A stretch of DNA of 64,000 nucleotides, taken from positions 2,795,001 to 2,859,000 of the forward strand of contig NZ_CP031337.1 in the NCBI RefSeq assembly GCF_003355495.1, read 5' to 3'. Made by a program: the position numbers and the translations under genes. Below, piece after piece: positions 40,808 to 50,663 of this stretch (within the stretch, counting starts at the first letter, position 1; the number at the start of each line of letters is the position of its first letter). The stretch is from Crenobacter cavernae (GTDB taxonomy: Bacteria > Pseudomonadota > Gammaproteobacteria > Burkholderiales > Chromobacteriaceae). Under the pieces are notes generated by a model, which saw only the letters and a list, made by a program, of their open reading frames with translations, made no database searches and was not told where the DNA came from.

Positions 40808-41574
40808 GTGCTTGCGACCCCCAGGTAGGCTTCGATCACTTTCGGGTCTTTGCGGACCATTTCCGGGATGCCCTCGGCGATCTTCTTGCCGTAGTCGAGC
40901 ACCGCGATGCGGTCGCACAAGCCCATCATCAGCTTCACGTCGTGTTCGATCAGAAGGATGGTCACGCCATCCTTGCGGATTTTTTCCATCAGGTGCTTGA
41001 GGTCGTCGGTCTCGCGCGGGTTCATGCCGGCGGCCGGCTCGTCGAGCGCCAACAGCGTCGGCTCGGTCGCGAGCGCGCGGGCGATTTCCAGACGGCGCTG
41101 GTGACCGTAGGAAAGGTTGCGCGCGTGTTCGTCGGCCACTTCGGTGATGCCGACGTAGTCGAGCAGTTCATACGCCTTCTCGCAGATCGACGCCTCCTCG
41201 GCGCGGGTGCGCTTGTCGCGCAGGATGGCGCCGATGGCGCTCGCCTTGGAACGGATGTGGCGGCCGACCATCACGTTTTCCAGCGCGGTCATCTCGCCGA
41301 ACAGGCGGATGTTCTGGAAGGTACGGGCGATGCCCGTCTCCACCACCTTGTGCGGCTTGGCGCAGAACAGGTTCTGGCCGCGGAAGGTGAAGCGGCCTTC
41401 GTCCGGCATGTAAAGGCCGGTGAGTACGTTAAAGAGCGTGGTCTTGCCGGCGCCGTTCGGGCCGATCAAACCGTAAATCTCGCCTTGATTGATGGAGAGG
41501 GTCACGTTGTTGAGCGCGTGCAGACCGCCGAAACGCTTGTGAATCCCCTCGATGTTCAGGAGTTGTTCTGCCAT
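40804..41574 (-). CDS. livG: Branched-chain amino acid ABC transporter ATPase LivG
   Basis: 256 residues. Walker A GPNGAGKTTLFNVLTG, Q-loop in TFQNIRLFGEM, signature LSYGHQRRLEIARAL, Walker B LLALDEPAAGMN, and the switch His in LIEHDVKLMM. It pairs with LivF at the membrane to power uptake of leucine, isoleucine and valine. It starts three bases after the livM stop and overlaps livF by four bases. Confidence 0.96.
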   Translation of the reverse strand: MAEQLLNIEGIHKRFGGLHALNNVTLSINQGEIYGLIGPNGAGKTTLFNVLTGLYMPDEGRFTFRGQNLFCAKPHKVVETGIARTFQNIRLFGEMTALENVMVGRHIRSKASAIGAILRDKRTRAEEASICEKAYELLDYVGITEVADEHARNLSYGHQRRLEIARALATEPTLLALDEPAAGMNPRETDDLKHLMEKIRKDGVTILLIEHDVKLMMGLCDRIAVLDYGKKIAEGIPEMVRKDPKVIEAYLGVAST

Positions 41575-41577
41575 GAC

Positions 41578-42660
41578 TCAACCTTTCTTCGCATCCTTGA
41601 ATTCGGCCTGACGGCGCTTGGAGGGCCAGACGCCTTCCGGGCGGATCAGCATCATCACCACCATGGCAAGGCCGAACAGCAGCATGCGGGCGTTTTCCGG
41701 GTCGACGATCATGCGGCCGAAGGTCGCCATCTGCACCGGGCCGATCACGTCGCGCAGGAATTCCGGCGCCAGCGTCAGCATCACCGCGCCGAGGATCACG
41801 CCCGGGATATTCCCCATGCCGCCCAGCACGATCATCGCGAGGATCATGATCGATTCGAGCAGGCCGAACGACTCGGGCGAGATGAAGCCCTGGAACGACG
41901 CGAACAAACCGCCCGCGATACCGCCCGACAGCGCGCCCAACGCGAAGGCGAGCAGCTTGATGTTGCGGATGTTGATGCCCATGGCCGCCGCGGCGATGTC
42001 GTTCTCGCGCAGCGCCACCCAGGCACGGCCGATACGCGAACGCTGCAGACGCGAGGCCATGATCACCACCAGCACGGTCAGGATCAGGAAGAAGTAGTAA
42101 TAGAGATAGACGGGGTTGATGCTGTAACCGGCGATCTCGAGCGGCTTGCCGAGCGACACGCCGGCCACTTTCACCGGGTCGATCAGGTTGATCCCCTGCG
42201 GGCCGTTGGTGATGTTCACCGGTGCGTTCAGGTTGTTGATGAAGATACGGACGATCTCACCGAAACCGAGCGTCACGATCGCCAGGTAGTCGCCCTTCAG
42301 CCGCAGCACCGGCGCCCCCAGCAGCACCCCGAAGAAGGCGGCGATGAGCGCCCCGAGCGGGATGGTGATGTAGAACGGCAGATGGATGCCGAAGTGCGGC
42401 GAACTGAGCAGCGCGTAGCCATACGCGCCGACCGCGTAAAACGCGATGAAGCCCAGGTCCAAGAGGCCGGCGAAGCCCACCACCATATTGAGGCCGAGCG
42501 CCAGCATGATGTAGAGCAGCGCGAAGTCCAGCGTGCGGACCCACGAGTTGCCGAAGGCGCCGCCGATCAGGATCGGCAGCACCGCCAGCACCACGCCCAT
42601 CGCGAGGTAGAGGCCGATCTTCTTGTTGGCGTCGAGCTTATTTGCAATTGCCATGTTCAC
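41578..42660 (-). CDS. livM: Branched-chain amino acid ABC transporter permease LivM
   Basis: 360 residues, about nine membrane helices, with LivM-type pattern YIMLALGLNMVVGFAGLLDL and GGMGNIPGVILGAVMLTL. The start GTG at 42660 is placed by GGGGAG upstream; an ATG six bases later is the alternative. Forms the channel with LivH. The gap to livH is 15 bases. Confidence 0.95.
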   Translation of the reverse strand: MNMAIANKLDANKKIGLYLAMGVVLAVLPILIGGAFGNSWVRTLDFALLYIMLALGLNMVVGFAGLLDLGFIAFYAVGAYGYALLSSPHFGIHLPFYITIPLGALIAAFFGVLLGAPVLRLKGDYLAIVTLGFGEIVRIFINNLNAPVNITNGPQGINLIDPVKVAGVSLGKPLEIAGYSINPVYLYYYFFLILTVLVVIMASRLQRSRIGRAWVALRENDIAAAAMGINIRNIKLLAFALGALSGGIAGGLFASFQGFISPESFGLLESIMILAMIVLGGMGNIPGVILGAVMLTLAPEFLRDVIGPVQMATFGRMIVDPENARMLLFGLAMVVMMLIRPEGVWPSKRRQAEFKDAKKG

Positions 42661-42675
42661 AATGCGTCTCCCCGA

Positions 42676-43605
42676 TCAAGCACGGTCGGCCATCTTCTCG
42701 CCCAAGAGGCCAGAAGGACGGAAGATCAACACCAGGATCAGCACCATGAAGGCGAAAATGTCCTGGTAGTGCGAACCGAGGAAGCCGCCGGTCAGCGTGC
42801 CGATGTAGCCGGCGCCGAGGCTCTCGATGATGCCGAGCAGCAAACCGCCCGCCACCGCGCCGCCGAGGTTGCCGATGCCGCCGAGCACCGCCGCGGTAAA
42901 CGCTTTAAGACCGATCAGGAAGCCCATGTAGTAGTGGGCCTGGTCGTAGTTGGTCGCCACCATCACGCCGGCAACTGCGCCGAGGCCGGAGCCGATCATG
43001 AAGGTCGCCGAGATCACGGTGTTGACGTTCACGCCCATCAGGCCGGCCACCGCCGGGTTCTGGCTGGTGGCGCGCATCGCGCGGCCCAGCTTGGTCTTTT
43101 CGACCATCAGCAGCAGGCCGCCCATGATGACCAGACACAGCACGATGATCATCAGCTGGAGCTCGGTGATGCTGGCGCCCATGAAACTGATGGTTTCGTG
43201 AGTGAGAATCGGCGGGAAGGGAATGTAGTTGCGGCCCCAGATCAGGATCGCGACTTGCTGAAGCACGATCGACAAACCGATCGCGGTAATCAGCGGCGCC
43301 AGGCGCGGCGCGTTGCGCAGCGGCCGGTAGGCCACCCTCTCGATGGTGAAACCGAGCAACATGCACGCCGGAATCGCCACCATTAGGCCGATCAGGACCA
43401 GAAGCGGCCCCGGCACGGCGACGCCGGCTCCCATCAGCGTGGAGATGACGGTGATCGTTACCATCGCGCCCACCATGACGATTTCGCCATGGGCGAAGTT
43501 GATCAGACCCATGATCCCGTAAACCATGGTGTAGCCCAGCGCGATCAGCGCGTAGATGCTCCCCAGGACGAGACCATTGAGTATTTGCTGCAGAAAAATA
43601 TCCAC
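42676..43605 (-). CDS. livH: Branched-chain amino acid ABC transporter permease LivH
   Basis: 309 residues, eight membrane helices; family motifs GLVLGSIYALIALGYTMVYG, INFAHGEIVMVGAM and KAFTAAVLGGIGNLGGAVAG. The start is GTG at 43605, with AAGGAGAT nine bases upstream, matching the family start VDIFLQQILNG. First gene of livHMGF; no livJ/livK binding-protein gene is adjacent, so the substrate-binding subunit is encoded elsewhere. Confidence 0.95.
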   Translation of the reverse strand: MDIFLQQILNGLVLGSIYALIALGYTMVYGIMGLINFAHGEIVMVGAMVTITVISTLMGAGVAVPGPLLVLIGLMVAIPACMLLGFTIERVAYRPLRNAPRLAPLITAIGLSIVLQQVAILIWGRNYIPFPPILTHETISFMGASITELQLMIIVLCLVIMGGLLLMVEKTKLGRAMRATSQNPAVAGLMGVNVNTVISATFMIGSGLGAVAGVMVATNYDQAHYYMGFLIGLKAFTAAVLGGIGNLGGAVAGGLLLGIIESLGAGYIGTLTGGFLGSHYQDIFAFMVLILVLIFRPSGLLGEKMADRA

Positions 43606-44081
43606 GGTCGGAAATCTCCTTAGATAGATCGACCCAGCGGCTTTCGGGGGGTTTCCCGGGCCGCCTGTTCTCTTTTGTGTTGGCACGGCACGGATCGAGC
43701 CCTGCCGCATGTCCGCCCACCCGCCACCTGGATACAATAGACAGTAAGCAAACGAAGGGCGGATTATCGTGCTGGCAACAAATCCCTGTCAATCTTAAAA
43801 ATTGATTAAACCGGGGGCAAAATCAATCCTTTTTCCGAGAAGGGTTTTTTCCTGAAATAAGCTTGTTTTTCAGCAGTTTACTTTTAAGGGTTATTCCTTG
43901 AGTGCGCCAATAGCGGGGTTTCCCTAGGAAAGCATTTCCCACAAGATCACCCTGAAATGCGGACGCGTTCATCATGCTATTCTAACGACATAATCCGCAG
44001 CCGCGAACGCTGGCCGAGCCGGGCTTCCCATTTCAACATCCACCGCCGTGAATTTAATAAAACGCGACGCAACAACGCGAC
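43606..44081. other. Gene-free AT-richer region upstream of livH
   Basis: About 475 bases with no supported gene. It must contain the livH promoter (minus strand). It is clearly AT-richer than the genes around it and contains several T- and A-runs; one variant motif copy (CTGGCCGAG) lies near 44010-44020. Confidence 0.45.
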
Positions 44082-44111
44082 AAAGGCCGCCCCGCAATGG
44101 GGCGGCCTTTT
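44082..44111 (-). terminator. Intrinsic terminator after astB
   Basis: AAAGGCCGCCCC (44082-44093), loop GCAAT, GGGGCGGCCTTTT (44099-44111). Confidence 0.93.
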
Positions 44112-44134
44112 CACATCCCAACGGGTGCGAACAC

Positions 44135-45481
44135 TCAGCCGAGCTGGAAGGGATAAACCGATCCCATACCGAGAATGCCGGTCAGTTCGTCGAGCGCCGC
44201 GCGGCATTCGACCAGCAGTTGCGGATCGCCGAGGTCTTCGGGCGAGATACGGTCACGATAATGACGGTCGACCCAGGTGTTGAGCGCCGCGAACAAGGCG
44301 TCGTTCATCATCACCTTCGGATTCACCGCGGCGAGTTCTGCCTCGTTCAGCGCCACGCGCAGGCGCAGGCAGGCCGGCCCGCCGCCGTTCTGCATACTCT
44401 GCTTCAGGTCGAACACCTTCACCTCGGCGATCGGGCCGCCGCTCGCCGCCAGTTTTTCGAGATACGCCCAGACACGCGGCGTCACGCGGCATTCTTCGGG
44501 TACGACGATGATCATCTTGCCGTCGGCGCGCGACAAGAGCTGACTGTTGAACAGATAGCTCTTGACCGCCTCCTCCACGCTGACATCGGCCTCGGGCACC
44601 TCGACCGCGACAAAGCGGCCGCCAAAGGCCTCGAGCTTGCGGTCGATTTCCGACAGCACCGACGCCTGGTCGAGGAAGGCGCGCTGATGGTGGAACAGCA
44701 CGTTGCGGTTGCCGACCGAGATCACGTCGTTGTGGAACACGCCCTTGTCGATCGTGTCCGGGTCCTGCTGACCGTAGACGACGTTGCCTTCGGAAAGGCC
44801 GTGCAGACGGGCTATAGCCTCGCACGCTTCCAGCGTCTGGCGCGCCGGAAATTTGGCCGGCTTCGGACGGCTGGCGTCGAAGGCCGACGCGCCGTAGACG
44901 AAGAACTCGACGCCCGGCGCGTCGTATTCGGCGCAGAAACGCGTATGGTTGGCCGCGCCTTCGTCGCCGAAGTGCATCTGCGCCGGCAGCGCCTCGTGCA
45001 CCGCGAAACGCGACTCGTCGTTGAACATCGCCTTCAGCACGCGGCGCGTGGTCGGGTGTTCGATCGAGCGGTGGAACTTGTTGTTCAGGTTGGCCGGCGT
45101 GAAGTGCACGCGCCTGTCCGCCGTATCGGCCGACGGGCTCACCGTCGCGGCGTTCGCGGTCCACATGCACGAGGCCGAAGTCGCGGCCGCGAGGATGGCC
45201 GGCGCCTCTTTGGCGGCGCGCGCGACCACCTCGGCGTCGCTGCCGGCAAAACCCAGACGGCGCAAGCTTGCGACGTCCGGGCGCTCGTGCGGTGCGAGCA
45301 CACCCTGCTTGAAGCCGAGGTCGGCCAGCGCCTTCATCTTTTGCAGGCCCTGCTTGGCCGCCAGCTTCGGGTTCGACGCCGCGTTCTGGTTGCCGGTCGA
45401 CGCGACGTTGCCGTAGGACAGGCCGCTATAGTTGTGCGTCGGGCCGACCAGGCCGTCGAAATTCACTTCGTAAGCATTCAC
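44135..45481 (-). CDS. astB: N-succinylarginine dihydrolase
   Basis: 448 residues, family length. Start GTG at 45481 overlaps the astD stop (GTGA). Marks: EVNFDGLVGPTHNYSGLSYG, CMWTANAATVSPSADT with the catalytic cysteine region, VHFTPANLNNKFHRSIEHP, and the C-terminal MQNGGGPACLRLRVALNEAE. It converts succinylarginine to succinylornithine, CO2 and ammonia, the second step of the ammonia-producing arginine succinyltransferase pathway. Last gene of the operon, closed by a strong terminator. Confidence 0.96.
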   Translation of the reverse strand: MNAYEVNFDGLVGPTHNYSGLSYGNVASTGNQNAASNPKLAAKQGLQKMKALADLGFKQGVLAPHERPDVASLRRLGFAGSDAEVVARAAKEAPAILAAATSASCMWTANAATVSPSADTADRRVHFTPANLNNKFHRSIEHPTTRRVLKAMFNDESRFAVHEALPAQMHFGDEGAANHTRFCAEYDAPGVEFFVYGASAFDASRPKPAKFPARQTLEACEAIARLHGLSEGNVVYGQQDPDTIDKGVFHNDVISVGNRNVLFHHQRAFLDQASVLSEIDRKLEAFGGRFVAVEVPEADVSVEEAVKSYLFNSQLLSRADGKMIIVVPEECRVTPRVWAYLEKLAASGGPIAEVKVFDLKQSMQNGGGPACLRLRVALNEAELAAVNPKVMMNDALFAALNTWVDRHYRDRISPEDLGDPQLLVECRAALDELTGILGMGSVYPFQLG

Positions 45482-46941
45482 AGTACGATCCCTGGGCTGA
45501 GTTGTTGCGGAACGGTCAGGCTGTCGCATTCGAGCGACGCGACCGGATAGGCGCAGTAGTCTGCGGCGTAGTAGGCGCTCGGTCTATGGTTGCCCGACGC
45601 GCCGATGCCGCCGAACGGCGCGGCGCTGGAGGCGCCGGTGAGTGGCTTGTTCCAGTTAACGACACCGGCGCGGCTCTCGATCAGGAAGCGGTCGAACAGC
45701 TCGCGCCTGTCGGACAGCACGCCGGCAGCCAGGCCGAAGCGCGTGGCGTTGGCCAGGGCTATCGCCTCGTCGAAGTCGGCGTAGCGGATGACCTGCAACA
45801 GCGGGCCGAAGAATTCCTCGTCCGGACGATTCTGTACCGCCGTCACGTCGACGATGCCCGGCGCCAGCATCGCGAAGCCCGGCTCGAGGCGGCGCATTTC
45901 CAGCAGCACCTTGCCGCCGGCCTCGGCCAACCTAGCCTGTGCGGCGAGCAGCGCGTCGGCCGCTGCGTTGGAGATCACCGCGCCGAGGAAGGGCGCCGGT
46001 TCGTCGTTGTAACGGCCGACCTTGAGCTTGGCCGAGACCTCGACCAGGCGAGCGATCAGCCTGTCGCCCCACTCGCCTTGCGGCACCAGCAGGCGACGCG
46101 CGCAGGTGCAGCGCTGGCCGGCCGAGATGAACGCCGACTGCACGATGTGGTGCACGGCGGCGTCGAGCTCGGCGACGTCCTCGACGATCAGCGGGTTATT
46201 GCCGCCCATCTCGAGCGCGAGGATCTTGTCCGGGCGGCCGGCGAAGTTCTTGTGCAGGATCTCGCCGGTGGCCGAGCTGCCGGTGAAGAACAGGCCGTCG
46301 AGGCCGTCGTGCGCCGCGAGCGCGACGCCGGTTTCGCGCGCGCCCTGCACCAGGTTGATCACGCCGGCCGGCAGGCCGGCCTCCGCCCACAGCTTGACGG
46401 TCAGCTCGGCGGTCGCCGGCGTCAATTCGGACGGCTTGAACACCACCGCGTTGCCCGCGAGCAAGGCCGGCACGATGTGGCCGTTAGGCAGGTGGCCCGG
46501 GAAGTTGTACGGGCCGAACACCGCGACCACGCCGTGCGGCTTGTGGCGCAGCACAGCCTGCGCGTCGCCCATGGCGCTGGCGCGGGTGCCGGTGCGCTCC
46601 TCGAGCGCGGCAAGCGAGATCGCCACCTTGTTCGCCATGCTGGTGACTTCGGTCTGCGCTTCCCATAAGGGCTTGCCGGTTTCGCGCGAGATCAGCTCGG
46701 CCAACGTTGCTTTGTTGGCGTCAAGGAGTTCGCCGAAACGACGCGCGACGGCGGCGCGCGCTTCCAGCGGCTGGCGCGCCCAGCCGGCAAAGGCGGCGCG
46801 GGCCGCCCTCACCGCGGCGTCGACCTGTGCGGGACTCGCGGCGCGGCCTTGCCATACCGTTTCGTTAGCCGCCGGGTTGACCTTCTCGAACGCGTCGCCT
46901 TCGCCGGCGAGCCACTGTCCGTTGATGAAATGGGTGCTCAT
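45478..46941 (-). CDS. astD: Succinylglutamate semialdehyde dehydrogenase
   Basis: 487 residues, aldehyde dehydrogenase fold. Catalytic cysteine in AFISAGQRCTCARRLLVP, catalytic Glu in LEMGGNNPLIV, NAD-site FTGSSATGEIL. It oxidises succinylglutamate semialdehyde with NAD+ in step four of the pathway. It starts one base after the end of aruG, with GGAGAAAGCG just upstream. Three TTGGCCGAG copies (45922, 46028, 46696). Confidence 0.95.
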   Translation of the reverse strand: MSTHFINGQWLAGEGDAFEKVNPAANETVWQGRAASPAQVDAAVRAARAAFAGWARQPLEARAAVARRFGELLDANKATLAELISRETGKPLWEAQTEVTSMANKVAISLAALEERTGTRASAMGDAQAVLRHKPHGVVAVFGPYNFPGHLPNGHIVPALLAGNAVVFKPSELTPATAELTVKLWAEAGLPAGVINLVQGARETGVALAAHDGLDGLFFTGSSATGEILHKNFAGRPDKILALEMGGNNPLIVEDVAELDAAVHHIVQSAFISAGQRCTCARRLLVPQGEWGDRLIARLVEVSAKLKVGRYNDEPAPFLGAVISNAAADALLAAQARLAEAGGKVLLEMRRLEPGFAMLAPGIVDVTAVQNRPDEEFFGPLLQVIRYADFDEAIALANATRFGLAAGVLSDRRELFDRFLIESRAGVVNWNKPLTGASSAAPFGGIGASGNHRPSAYYAADYCAYPVASLECDSLTVPQQLSPGIVL

Positions 46942-47976
46942 TTACGCTTTCTCCTTGGGCGACAGGGTCACCGCCCGTACGGTGTCGCCGTCTTTCACAT
47001 TGAGCGCCGCCGCCTGGTCGGGCTTGAGCGCGAGCGAGGCCGCCGGATAAGCCGCCTCGATAAGAACCACGCGGAAGTCCTCGAGCGACTGGTTGGAAAC
47101 CAGCAGCCATTCTCGCGCATCGTCGGACGAGGGCTCGGCCAACGTCACCGGCACGAGACGGCTTTCCTTCACCGCACGCACCTCGCTCGTGTACGTCTGC
47201 ACCGTCGGGCCGGCGTCGAAGATGTCGACGTAGCCTTCGTAACGGAAGCCCTCGGCCTGCAGCATCGCCACCGCCGGACGCGTGTTCTCATGTGTCTGGC
47301 CGATCACCGCCTGCGCGTCGGGCGGCAGGAAGTCGATGTAGACCGGGTACTTGGGCATCAGCTCGGCGACAAAGGCCTTCTGGCCGACGCCGGTCAGATA
47401 ATCGGCGCGCGCGAAGTCGATCGAGAAGAAATGGCGGCCGAGCGACTCCCAGAACGGCGAACGGCCGTTCTCGTCCGACACGCCGCGCATCTCGGCGACG
47501 GTGATCTTGCCGAACAGCGCGGGGAAAGCGGCCATGAACAGGAAGCGGCTCTTCGACAGCAGGCCGCCGTTCTTGTTGGCGCGATAGTCGGGGTGCAGGA
47601 ACAGCGAACACAGCTCCGAATAGCCGGTGTGGTCGTTAGACAGGAACAGCGTGTCGTGCCGGGTGTAGACGCCGAGTTCTTCGCTCGCGTGGACGATGGT
47701 GCCGACGCGGTAGTTGTACCAGGCCTCTTTCAGGCCGACGGCGGCCTCGATCGCGCAGATGCCGGCCACCTTGCCGTTTGCACTGTCTTCGAGCACGAAC
47801 ACGTAGCCGTAGTCGCCCTCTTCGGCGGTGCCGGCGAACGATTGTTCGGAGCGCGCGATGCGGCGCGCCAGGCGTTCTTCGTTGACTGGCAACGAGGTCA
47901 GTCCCACGCCGGCGCTCTTGGCCAGCTCCAGGAGGCCGGGCAGGTCGCCCTGGCGGATCGGTCGGATCAGCATCAT
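46942..47976 (-). CDS. aruG: Arginine N-succinyltransferase, beta-type subunit
   Basis: 344 residues, AstA family (N-acetyltransferase-like fold). Marks: MLIRPIRQGDLPGLLELAKS, LFLSNDHTGYSELCSLFLHP, FLFMAAFPALFGKITVAEMR, RSPFWESLGRHFFSIDF. Start ATG overlaps the stop of the preceding paralogue (ATGATG at 47971-47976), with AAGGAG upstream. In Pseudomonas two related subunits, AruF and AruG, form the enzyme; this is the downstream one. One TTGGCCGAG copy at 47134. Confidence 0.92.
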   Translation of the reverse strand: MMLIRPIRQGDLPGLLELAKSAGVGLTSLPVNEERLARRIARSEQSFAGTAEEGDYGYVFVLEDSANGKVAGICAIEAAVGLKEAWYNYRVGTIVHASEELGVYTRHDTLFLSNDHTGYSELCSLFLHPDYRANKNGGLLSKSRFLFMAAFPALFGKITVAEMRGVSDENGRSPFWESLGRHFFSIDFARADYLTGVGQKAFVAELMPKYPVYIDFLPPDAQAVIGQTHENTRPAVAMLQAEGFRYEGYVDIFDAGPTVQTYTSEVRAVKESRLVPVTLAEPSSDDAREWLLVSNQSLEDFRVVLIEAAYPAASLALKPDQAAALNVKDGDTVRAVTLSPKEKA

Positions 47977-49010
47977 GCGGTTTCTCCTTCCGGCTCGACC
48001 TGAAGCGGCGCGAGACGGATCGTGTCTCCGCTCGTCACCGAGAGCGCCAGCGCGCCGTCCGGGTTGACGAAGGCGACGCCGTCGACCACTTCGGCTTGCA
48101 CCAGCGTCGCGACGAAATCGGCGACCTTCTCGTTGCTCGCGAGGCGAAGGTTGGCCGAGGCCGGCAGGCTGGCGGTCACCTCGACCGGGTGGCAGCTGCT
48201 GGTGCGCACGGTGTAGAGCCGGTCGACGTCGGCGGTCAGCACCGCGCCACCGTCGAAAATGTCGATGTAGTTGTCGGCTTCGAAACCCTCGCGGCCGAGG
48301 ATGCCGAACGGGCGCTCGAAGTCGGGGTGGACCTGGCCGATCGCCTGCTGTGCCGCGCCGGGCATCAGCGGCACGTAGATCGGATAGGCGGGCATTAGTT
48401 CGGCGATGAAGGTCTTGCTGCGGCTGGCGAACGCCTGTTCGACCTCGACGAAGTCCATGTTGAAGAAGCGGCGGCCTATCGCGTCCCAGAACGGCGACTG
48501 GCCGGCGGCGTCGTGGATGCCCTGCATCTCGGCGACCACGCGGCGGCCGAAGCGCTGCTGCTGGCTGGCGATGAACAGGAAGCGCGCACGCGACAAGAGT
48601 TCGGTCGCCAGCGCGTCGATCGCTGGCTCGGAGTAGAAGCCGCACAGCTGGACGAGGCCGGTCAGGTCGTGGCACATCGTCAGCACGTGCACCTTGTTGT
48701 TGACCTTGAGCGTGCGCGACGCGTGCACGAAGGTTTCGCTGCGATAGCTATAGAACGGCTCGTCGAATCCGGCGCACGCGCTGATCGACGCGGTGCCGAC
48801 CACCTGTCCGTGCGCTTCGAGCACGAACATGTAGTACTCCTTGCCGGCGTCCAGATCGGCGTCGTGCTCGAACGCGTCCAGCGACTGCTGGATGCGCTCG
48901 AACAGCTTCTCGCGGTTGTTCGGCAGGCTGGTCACGCCGATGCCGCTCGCCACCGCCATCTTCTCGATGGCCGGCAGGTCGGCGGTGCGTGCAGGTCGCA
49001 CGACATACAT
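47973..49010 (-). CDS. aruF: Arginine/ornithine succinyltransferase, alpha-type subunit
   Basis: 345 residues, paralogue of the following gene: MYVVRPARTADLPAIEKMAV, FYSYRSETFVHASRTLKVNN, LCGFYSEPAIDAL, SPFWDAIGRRFFNMDFVEVE. The tandem aruF-aruG arrangement is that of Pseudomonas and other bacteria using succinyltransferase for both arginine and ornithine. GGGAG precedes the ATG. A hairpin lies between it and the upstream astC. One TTGGCCGAG copy at 48151. Confidence 0.92.
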   Translation of the reverse strand: MYVVRPARTADLPAIEKMAVASGIGVTSLPNNREKLFERIQQSLDAFEHDADLDAGKEYYMFVLEAHGQVVGTASISACAGFDEPFYSYRSETFVHASRTLKVNNKVHVLTMCHDLTGLVQLCGFYSEPAIDALATELLSRARFLFIASQQQRFGRRVVAEMQGIHDAAGQSPFWDAIGRRFFNMDFVEVEQAFASRSKTFIAELMPAYPIYVPLMPGAAQQAIGQVHPDFERPFGILGREGFEADNYIDIFDGGAVLTADVDRLYTVRTSSCHPVEVTASLPASANLRLASNEKVADFVATLVQAEVVDGVAFVNPDGALALSVTSGDTIRLAPLQVEPEGETA

Positions 49011-49065
49011 GGTGTTTCTCCCTCGTGCTTGCCAAGCCCGCCCTGAAAAAGACGCAAGGGGGCCC

Positions 49066-49091
49066 AGCGGCCCGCCGCAAGGCGGGCCGCT
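49066..49091 (-). other. Intercistronic hairpin with GNRA-type loop (astC-aruF)
   Basis: AGCGGCCCGCC (49066-49076), loop GCAA, GGCGGGCCGCT (49081-49091): 11-bp perfect stem, no T-run on the minus strand. It may protect the astC message end or tune expression within the operon. Confidence 0.6.
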
Positions 49092-49120
49092 CCGACAAAA
49101 TAGCTTGTTATTCTGGGGGT

Positions 49121-50338
49121 TTAGGCGGTCTGGCCGACGACTTCGGCTACCGCGGCCTCGAAGCGTTTGAGGCCTTCATCGATGTCTGCGTCCGGGATCA
49201 CCAGCGACGGCGCGAAGCGCACCACGCTGACGCCGGCGACCAGCACCATCAGCTGCTGGCGTTCGGCGGCGAGCATGAAGTCCTTCGCGCGGCCGGCGAA
49301 AGCCTCGGTCAGCACGCCGCCGAGCAACAGGCCCATGCCGCGCACTTCCTTGAAGATGCCGTACTTGGCGTTGATCGCATTCAGACCGTCGACGAAACGT
49401 TGCGACTTGGCGCGCACGCCCGCGAGCACCTCCGGCGTGTTCACGACTTCGATTACCTTTTGAGCGACCGCGCACGCGAGCGGGTTGCCGCCATACGTAG
49501 ATCCATGAGTCCCGACGCCGAAGCTCTTGGACACCTTCTCGGTGGTCAGCATCGCGCCGACCGGGAAGCCGCCGCCGAGCGACTTGGCGGAAGTCAAAAT
49601 ATCCGGCGTCACGCCGTATTCCATGTACGCGTACAGCGAGCCCGAACGGCCGACGCCGGTCTGCACTTCGTCGAACACCAGGAGCGCGTTGTGCTGGTCG
49701 CACAGCTCGCGCGCGGCCTGCAGGTATTCACGCGTGGCCGGCAGCACGCCGCCCTCGCCCTGCACCGGCTCTACGACGACCGCGCAGGTCTTGTCGGAGA
49801 TCGCGGCCTTCAGCGATTCGATGTTGTTGTACTCGACGTGCTTGATGCCGCCCGGCACCGGCGCGAAGCCTTCAGTGTACTTCGGCTGGCCGCCGACGCT
49901 GACGGTGAACAGCGTACGGCCGTGGAAAGAGCTCTTGCAGGAGATGATTTCGTGCTTCTCGACGCCGACATGGTCGGCGGCGTACTTGCGCACCAGCTTG
50001 AACGCGGCCTCGTTGGCCTCGGCGCCCGAGTTGCTGAAGAACACGCGCTCGGCGAAGGTGGTTTCGGTCAACAGCCGGGCGAGCTTGAGCGCCGGCTCGT
50101 TGGTCAGCGTGTTGCTCACGTGCCAGAGCTTGCCGGCCTGCTCGGTCAGCGCGGCGACCAGCGCCGGATGGCAATGACCGAGCGAGTTCACCGCGATGCC
50201 GCCGGCGAAGTCGACGAATTCACGGCCGTCCTGATCCCACACGCGCGACCCTTCGCCGCGCACCGGGATGAACTGGGCCGGCGCGTAGTTGGGGACCATG
50301 ACCTGGTCGAACAAGGCGCGGGTGACGGAATGGCTCAT
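49121..50338 (-). CDS. astC: Succinylornithine/acetylornithine aminotransferase
   Basis: 405 residues, class III PLP aminotransferase: FFSNSGAEANEAAFKLVRKY, LLVFDEVQTGVGRSGSLYAY, PLP lysine in TSAKSLGGGFPVGAM, and SFGVGTHGSTYGGNPLACAV. The start at 50338 has AAGGAAAACC upstream; a longer reading upstream is unsupported. Position at the head of aruFG-astD-astB indicates the succinylornithine role, though such enzymes also act as ArgD. Confidence 0.95.
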   Translation of the reverse strand: MSHSVTRALFDQVMVPNYAPAQFIPVRGEGSRVWDQDGREFVDFAGGIAVNSLGHCHPALVAALTEQAGKLWHVSNTLTNEPALKLARLLTETTFAERVFFSNSGAEANEAAFKLVRKYAADHVGVEKHEIISCKSSFHGRTLFTVSVGGQPKYTEGFAPVPGGIKHVEYNNIESLKAAISDKTCAVVVEPVQGEGGVLPATREYLQAARELCDQHNALLVFDEVQTGVGRSGSLYAYMEYGVTPDILTSAKSLGGGFPVGAMLTTEKVSKSFGVGTHGSTYGGNPLACAVAQKVIEVVNTPEVLAGVRAKSQRFVDGLNAINAKYGIFKEVRGMGLLLGGVLTEAFAGRAKDFMLAAERQQLMVLVAGVSVVRFAPSLVIPDADIDEGLKRFEAAVAEVVGQTA

Positions 50339-50367
50339 TGGTTTTCCTTCCTGCAAGGCTGATAGAG

Positions 50368-50382
50368 GTTGTGTTTCACAAC
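50368..50382. promoter_or_regulatory. Palindrome in the astC leader
   Basis: GTTGTG-TTT-CACAAC, perfect six-base arms, 30-45 bases upstream of the astC ATG. Could be an operator or a small leader hairpin; no match to ArgR was recognised. Confidence 0.35.
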
Positions 50383-50663
50383 ATGAAAACGATTCTAATG
50401 AATCCCATCGGCGGTCCATATCCGGTTTGCGACATGGGTTTACAAAAAACACGGCGACGATTTCCTGCCATTTTCTGGCATCAAAGCGCACAAAAAAGCC
50501 GGTTTCTGGCTTGACCAATGGGAAAGAATGAAAAAAATGACGCAGATTCGGTCAATATTGTGCGGGCAAAAGGGTTGCCCCTCAAGCGGGCCGGCGTTGC
50601 CGACCCGGGATTTTCGCTTGCCCGGCCAGGCTTTGAGCTCAAAGCTGCCCTGCCCCGCCCGAC

